9,714 nucleotides of DNA from positions 1,785 through 11,498 of the forward strand of contig JAQUXD010000046.1 in NCBI GenBank assembly GCA_028692535.1, read 5' to 3'. The translations under genes and the position numbers were made by a program. The notes beneath the pieces were generated by a model. It made no database searches. It was not told the DNA's origin and worked only from the letters and a program-made list of their open reading frames with translations. The DNA is from Eubacteriales bacterium (lineage in GTDB: Bacteria; Bacillota; Clostridia; Peptostreptococcales; Anaerovoracaceae). Positions 5,440 through 9,714 of the stretch are shown here, one piece after another; the stretch's first letter is position 1; the number at the start of each line of letters is the position of its first letter.

Positions 5440-7871
5440 TCACAGTCCTTTCGATCTATGGTCCAACTTATGTCCCGGGCAGCGTTTTCGATCAGAAAAT
5501 GATCAGAGGAAATCGACCGGAGACACAACGCGCCCCATTGATCGGTCCTACCGAATAGTATACCTGACTTTTCCAATAATTCAATGACCCGAGGAGACGG
5601 GTGGCCATGGGCATTATTCTTTCCGCATGAGATGGCAGCATATCCGGGAGAGGCGGAAGCGAGGAATTCAGGACCGGTGGACCCGGCGCTCCCGTGATGC
5701 GCAACCTTCAGGATATCGCAAAACAGCGGACCGCGCAGATCCGGCTCTGCCGTACGCTCCAAGTCGCCGGTAAGCAGGATCTTCAAGCCCTTATAATCCA
5801 CTCTCATTATGAGGCTCAGGTCGTTTTCGCTCGAGGCCTCCGAAATCATTTTACCGGGAGAAAGAATCTGAATCGATCCATTCTTTCCCAGATCCACGAA
5901 ATCTCCGGCAGAAAGAAATATCATCTCTCCACACTGGATATCCGAAAAGGTGTCCTGCTTCCGTCGGTACGGATGGGGCACCAAAAGCCTCTCTACCGGC
6001 ATCCTTTGAGAAAGCTCCTGAATCCCCTTCCGGTGATCCATGTCCGCGTGCGTGATAAATGCCAAGTCAATTCGGGTGATGCCATTCTTCAGCAGATAAG
6101 GCTCCAGGATCGTTTTCCCCACATCTTTGTAAAAACTTCCGCCTCCGTCTACTAATATATTCGTCTTTCCCGCTCGAATATGGATGCAGTCACCTTGCCC
6201 CACATCCAGAAAAGTGACCAGAGGCGTGTTGTATCGCCATGGGAGCAACGATTCGCTGACCCCGCAGAGGAACGGAAATACCAGAGCGGCGATCAGACAG
6301 GACGTTGAGAGCACACCTAAGGCCGCGTGTTTTCCTCTGCGCAGGAGAATGAACCTGGTTTCTGAGAAATAAAGAAAAAAGAACACATAAAAGATAATAA
6401 GCAAGCCCACCGGCGGCGCCGGACACAACCCGCCGCCGGGTAACGCCTGACCCAGAGCTGACAAGCGCAGCAATAAAGATACAAGACTTTCGGCAATCCC
6501 CGCCAACGCAGAAAACACTAAGTCCACAGCACACAGACCGGCCGGTCCCAGCAAAGTTGCTGCGCCAAGCATCAGCGAAACGAGAAACATCAGCAAGCCC
6601 GTGGGCAGAAGCAACCCGGCCAACAGCAATGCCGGCGGATTGACCAGAAATCCTGCCGGCGCAAAGAGCAAAAAATGGTATGCGATCAACGGCGCCATTC
6701 CGATTTGGATCACCGCGCAAGGGCACAGTATGTTTCCGGCCGAAAGAATCCATTCCTTCCTATGCCGATCCGCCATCTCCTTGATTTTCAGATTCGCAAC
6801 GGGCAAGGCCACGCCTACCGTGTATGCCGCCAGAAAGGATAGCTGAAATCCGGAATCAAAAAGCTGAAACGGTTGGATTGTCATCAGGAGAATCGCCGTC
6901 GCCGAAGCGGCGGAGGGCAAGTCATACCGCCCTCTGAGCGGACGGGAAAGCATCGCCAGTATCGCCATTCCGGAAGCGCGGAGAACAGACGCAGACAAGT
7001 TTGCCAAGACAGCATATACCACAATCGCCCCCACGCCGACGATAAGGGACACATCCCGGCGCCATCCGGAGGAAAGCTTTAAGAGCACTGCATACAGAAG
7101 TCCTACATGCAAGCCCGATACCGCAAAGATATGGCCCATGCCACTTTCGCGAAATCCTTCGTACACATCCTCCTGAATATGACTCTTTTCGCCAAACAGA
7201 AGCCCGGCCAGCAGGGCAAATCCTTCCGGAGTCATCCGCGCTTCGGCCAGACTTAGGAATTTCCCTTTCATCAGGGATAATCCGTTCAAAAAAAGTCTTT
7301 CCGTGTCAAGCGCTTCGAACCGGTAACGCGAAGTTCGGCACAGGGTACGGATGCCCTTTCCTTTCAAATAAAGCCGATAGTCAAAGCCTCCCGGATTCCG
7401 GCATCCATCGGGACAGGTAATGCGCCCGGAACATCGCACTCGTTTCCCTGGCAATCCATAGGGATAATCCACAGGATATTCGCCCGGCTGCAATTCAAGC
7501 TGCAGAAGAATTTTCTCCCGAATCTCCTGGGGCGATCCGCCGATGAGACTCCCCTCGTCCGCAGCAAGCGTAAGCGCAAGGTAGTAATCCTTCACCTCTG
7601 CTTTAATGATCACGCCGGACAGCTGTACGACCCGGCCATCCCAGTCGTCCAGGACATATTCCGTACGATTCGACAAGTCCATGCGAAAGAAGCCAAGGAT
7701 CAGAATTGCAAGCAGCATCAGAGGTACAAGATTCTTATATGGCCGAATTCTGAGCGCCAAAAAAACACCTGCGCATAACATGCACAGGTGTTGAAAGCAA
7801 ATCAGCTCATAATGGGCCAGCAATATTCCGATAGCTTCGGCAAAAAAGAGGCCGACCAGCGGTCTTCGCAC
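5436..7871 (-). CDS. comEC: ComEC/Rec2 DNA-uptake channel with C-terminal metallo-beta-lactamase domain
   Basis: This membrane protein carries single-stranded DNA across the cytoplasmic membrane during transformation. It has 811 residues from the GTG at 7871, or 818 from 7892; numbers here use the longer form. The order is: N-terminal helices (about 11-70); an OB-like DUF4131 region (about 80-200) with NPGGFDYRLYLKGKGI at 166-181; the Competence domain with GLLFGEKSHI and GMGHIFAVSGLHVGLL (about 230-266) and many helices to about 545; then the metallo-beta-lactamase domain from 557. There DVGQGD (563-568), THADMDH (614-620), LTGD (707-710) and AHHGS (731-735) supply the metal-binding and nuclease-like residues. 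The protein looks intact, so its function is plausible, although no other competence gene is in the window. It sits between a metallophosphoesterase and holA (ATGA overlap). Cysteines at 154, 160, 164 and 185 in the outer loop could form disulfides, as reported for Bacillus ComEC. Confidence 0.95.
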   Translation of the reverse strand: MRRPLVGLFFAEAIGILLAHYELICFQHLCMLCAGVFLALRIRPYKNLVPLMLLAILILGFFRMDLSNRTEYVLDDWDGRVVQLSGVIIKAEVKDYYLALTLAADEGSLIGGSPQEIREKILLQLELQPGEYPVDYPYGLPGKRVRCSGRITCPDGCRNPGGFDYRLYLKGKGIRTLCRTSRYRFEALDTERLFLNGLSLMKGKFLSLAEARMTPEGFALLAGLLFGEKSHIQEDVYEGFRESGMGHIFAVSGLHVGLLYAVLLKLSSGWRRDVSLIVGVGAIVVYAVLANLSASVLRASGMAILAMLSRPLRGRYDLPSAASATAILLMTIQPFQLFDSGFQLSFLAAYTVGVALPVANLKIKEMADRHRKEWILSAGNILCPCAVIQIGMAPLIAYHFLLFAPAGFLVNPPALLLAGLLLPTGLLMFLVSLMLGAATLLGPAGLCAVDLVFSALAGIAESLVSLLLRLSALGQALPGGGLCPAPPVGLLIIFYVFFFLYFSETRFILLRRGKHAALGVLSTSCLIAALVFPFLCGVSESLLPWRYNTPLVTFLDVGQGDCIHIRAGKTNILVDGGGSFYKDVGKTILEPYLLKNGITRIDLAFITHADMDHRKGIQELSQRMPVERLLVPHPYRRKQDTFSDIQCGEMIFLSAGDFVDLGKNGSIQILSPGKMISEASSENDLSLIMRVDYKGLKILLTGDLERTAEPDLRGPLFCDILKVAHHGSAGSTGPEFLASASPGYAAISCGKNNAHGHPSPRVIELLEKSGILFGRTDQWGALCLRSISSDHFLIENAARDISWTIDRKDCE

Positions 7872-7877
7872 ACTTTT

Positions 7878-7882
7878 TCCTC
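7878..7882 (-). promoter_or_regulatory. Ribosome binding site that decides the comEC start
   Basis: GAGGA on the minus strand lies 6 nt before an in-frame GTG at 7871-7869. The longer start, GTG at 7892-7890, overlaps the previous stop codon by one base (TAGTG) and has only GATAAG-like sequence before it. The shorter start is therefore preferred. The first seven residues of the longer form (starting MGARGKS) would then be untranslated. Confidence 0.55.
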
Positions 7883-7891
7883 GGGCTCCCA

Positions 7892-8836
7892 CTATATCTT
7901 ATCGGAATTGGTATTATTTGTCAACTCCAGGAAGACCAGTTCCGGTTGATTCAGAAAGCGAAAAGGGAAAATGCTGTTCCCCAGTCCCCGGCTCACGATC
8001 ATTTCCAGCGCGCCCTTCCGATATGAACCATTGGTGTACTTGGGCAGGAGCCCCTGATTGGGGGCATAAAGACCCTCCCGCATAAAGGGCAGTCGAATCT
8101 GCCCGCCGTGGGCATGGCCGGCCAATACCAGATCGACAGGGTATCTAGCATACAGATCCACATACTCGGGCCTGTGGGCCAGCAGCACCGTAAAACGCTG
8201 GGGATCAATGTCCGGAGCAATCTGTTCCATCATGGCTGCAGTGCGTTCCCGGGTATTGTTCCCCGCGCCGGCCAGGATCGGATCTTTGTACAGTGTAGAA
8301 GGGTCCTGGATCCCGGCCAGTTGGATGGTCGCTCCGTCTCGCTCCAACAGGAGCACACGATTGTTGATGATTTGCACGCCTATTTCTTCCATCCGGACCT
8401 TGAAGGGATTCTTATCAGGGTCGTCCAGCAAGATCATTTCATGATTGCCGTAAATATAGTATACCGGTGCGATCCGGATCAATTCTTCTGCGAAATCGGC
8501 GGCAGACGCGCCGGGGATCCCCTCCTGTTCCCCCGATTGGATATCCCCGGCCTCCCGGGCATAAGCGCCCGCATCCACCAAATCTCCGGTGATCACGATC
8601 ACATCGGGCGTCGATGCGCGGATCGCATCCAATATTTTCTTGCGAAACTTCTCATTCTCAGAGGAATGAAAATCCGACACCTGTGCAATGGTGTATCCAT
8701 CAAATTCCGTGGGTATTTCGGAGGATGAAACGAGATGATACGTTAAATCCACACTCCGATTGAGCTGTATATTATACATAATCAGTGCTGCCACCAGCAG
8801 TACGACACCAAGGCGTATTCTTTTCTTTCTCCTCAA
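7892..8836 (-). CDS. Membrane-anchored metallophosphoesterase (YkuE/YaeI-like)
   Basis: This is a calcineurin-like phosphoesterase of 314 residues. All five family motifs are visible: DFH (D55, H57), GDLVD (G84, D85), GNHE (130-133), AHRPE (H221) and GHAHGGQ (240-246), which together bind two metal ions. The head MRRKKRIRLG followed by VVLLVAALIMYNIQL is a positively charged signal anchor, so the catalytic part is probably outside the membrane. YkuE and YaeI relatives act at the cell envelope on phospholipid or lipid-linked phosphates; the true substrate here is unknown. The start is TTG at 8836, overlapping the preceding stop as TTGA. GAGGA lies only 3 nt before it, and a second AGGAA lies 11 nt before it. 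No ATG or GTG occurs before the anchor, so this weak start is the best available. It sits between a penicillin-binding protein and comEC. Confidence 0.93.
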   Translation of the reverse strand: MRRKKRIRLGVVLLVAALIMYNIQLNRSVDLTYHLVSSSEIPTEFDGYTIAQVSDFHSSENEKFRKKILDAIRASTPDVIVITGDLVDAGAYAREAGDIQSGEQEGIPGASAADFAEELIRIAPVYYIYGNHEMILLDDPDKNPFKVRMEEIGVQIINNRVLLLERDGATIQLAGIQDPSTLYKDPILAGAGNNTRERTAAMMEQIAPDIDPQRFTVLLAHRPEYVDLYARYPVDLVLAGHAHGGQIRLPFMREGLYAPNQGLLPKYTNGSYRKGALEMIVSRGLGNSIFPFRFLNQPELVFLELTNNTNSDKI

Positions 8837-9714
8837 TTGTCCTCATCTTCCTGCTCTTCCGGCGTCGGTTCAGGCACATCGTTTCCGTTGTACGCCTCTT
8901 CCGCAGGTTCCTCTTCTTCCGGCGTATTGATCGCACCTTCGGTGACCACATTGCCCGAGGGATCCACATAGAATGGATTTTCATCTTCTTTCTCCGGCGC
9001 AAAAGGCGAAATCGGATACATGGCCGGGTTGGGATTATGCACCGGACAGTAGAATTCCGGGGCGTCGTAGATCGCATCGGGAAGGGAGCGCAAACCCATG
9101 GTACTCATCGAGTAGTCGACCAACGTTTTTTCCCAGGAACTTCCGTTGGGGCGAATCACCGCCAGTTTGCTCACCGAGTTGGAGCAATAGGGTGTTGCCA
9201 GATATCCGGTATCGGCGCAAACGTTTACCAGCACGTGGGCATCGTCATATTCCGTCGGCACAGTCCCTTGAATAAAAATATCGGAGATCAGCGTTCCTCT
9301 GGGATCTGCAGCGGAAAGGGATGAGGGCAATTTTCCTGACATCCGGTCTACCGTTGCTGTGACAAAATCTCCACGCATCTGGAATTCTTCTCTGGGAAGA
9401 TCGGCGCATACGCGTTGCATGATCCGACTCCACAAAGAGGCTGCGGCGCCACTTCCCTGGTTCATGGGGATGTTCACATCGTTGCCGATCCAGAGTGCTG
9501 CGGAATACTGAGGCGTCAATCCGCAGAACCATACGTCATAGCGCTCGGAAGTCGTACCGGTTTTTCCCGCAACCGGCTGGGCGGCGATCTTAGCGGCTCC
9601 GGCGATCCCGTTGTTCACCGTCGTTTCCAGAATGTTGGTCATCAGGGATGCTACAGATTCATCCATCACTTTATGGGAAATCGGCGTTTTTTCGAGAAGG
9701 ATGTCCCCGTTCCG
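8833..9714 (-). CDS. Penicillin-binding protein, transpeptidase C-terminal part (probably class A; 5' end outside window)
   Basis: The visible 293 residues are the C-terminal part of a peptidoglycan D,D-transpeptidase. The third active-site motif, KTGTT, is encoded at about 9564-9550, followed by DVWFCGLTPQYSAALWIGND, the usual class A (PBP1a-like) block. The upstream NGDILLEKTPISHKVMDESVASLM region is the typical stretch before it. The catalytic serine and the glycosyltransferase domain lie off the right edge, so class A is inferred. After the transpeptidase fold comes a segment with paired cysteines (VCADTGYLATPYC). A proline- and glutamate-rich tail of about 40 residues ends EEQEDEDN and is probably disordered; it would lie outside the cell. 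The gene overlaps the metallophosphoesterase start by 4 bp, so the two are probably translated together. The reading frame is open to the window edge. Confidence 0.92.
   Translation of the reverse strand, partial: RNGDILLEKTPISHKVMDESVASLMTNILETTVNNGIAGAAKIAAQPVAGKTGTTSERYDVWFCGLTPQYSAALWIGNDVNIPMNQGSGAAASLWSRIMQRVCADLPREEFQMRGDFVTATVDRMSGKLPSSLSAADPRGTLISDIFIQGTVPTEYDDAHVLVNVCADTGYLATPYCSNSVSKLAVIRPNGSSWEKTLVDYSMSTMGLRSLPDAIYDAPEFYCPVHNPNPAMYPISPFAPEKEDENPFYVDPSGNVVTEGAINTPEEEEPAEEAYNGNDVPEPTPEEQEDEDN

Noticed and set aside
8108..8728. A 206-codon plus-strand open frame antisense to the metallophosphoesterase
   Set aside because: The minus-strand gene carries all five phosphoesterase motifs; the antisense product shows no recognisable domain and is a codon-bias shadow.
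8856..8950. The acidic repeat-like tail of the penicillin-binding protein as a DNA repeat
   Set aside because: It is glutamate- and proline-rich low-complexity coding sequence without a fixed repeat unit.

Overview
This window is a contiguous, gene-dense piece of a bacterial chromosome, with every supported gene on the minus strand. It looks like a member of the Firmicutes, probably a Clostridia-type anaerobe of roughly 50% GC. The indicators are a comEC-holA pair, a YkpA/YbiT-like ABC-F ATPase, AGGAG-type ribosome binding sites, GTG and TTG starts, and a small P-loop protein that I associate with Clostridia. The lineage is an inference, because no rRNA or other marker is present.

Read in the direction of transcription (right to left), the first block runs from 9714 to 2426. 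It contains the C-terminal end of a penicillin-binding protein (probably class A), a membrane-anchored metallophosphoesterase, the DNA-uptake channel ComEC, the DNA polymerase III delta subunit HolA, a ten-helix EamA transporter and the 23S rRNA methyltransferase RlmN. The first three junctions overlap or nearly touch (4 bp, then 1 bp overlap or a 20-nt gap depending on the comEC start, then an ATGA overlap). The last two gaps are 13 and 43 nt. This is probably one transcription unit mixing cell-wall synthesis, DNA uptake, replication and ribosome maturation.

A second unit starts in the 112-bp gap at 2314-2425, the largest non-coding stretch, which holds a good sigma-A-type promoter. It contains a 139-residue P-loop protein of unknown function, a Nudix hydrolase of the CoA-pyrophosphatase type, and an ABC-F ATPase cut by the left window edge. 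A perfect 10-bp hairpin with a UUCG loop lies between the Nudix stop and the ABC-F ribosome binding site, so it may reduce or control ABC-F expression.

I see no CRISPR array, insertion sequence, tRNA, rRNA, phage gene or defence cassette. Most of the window is ordinary housekeeping sequence. The points worth a second look are the degenerate second Walker A motif of the ABC-F protein, the hairpin in front of it, the unknown P-loop protein, and the tight penicillin-binding protein / phosphoesterase / comEC linkage.
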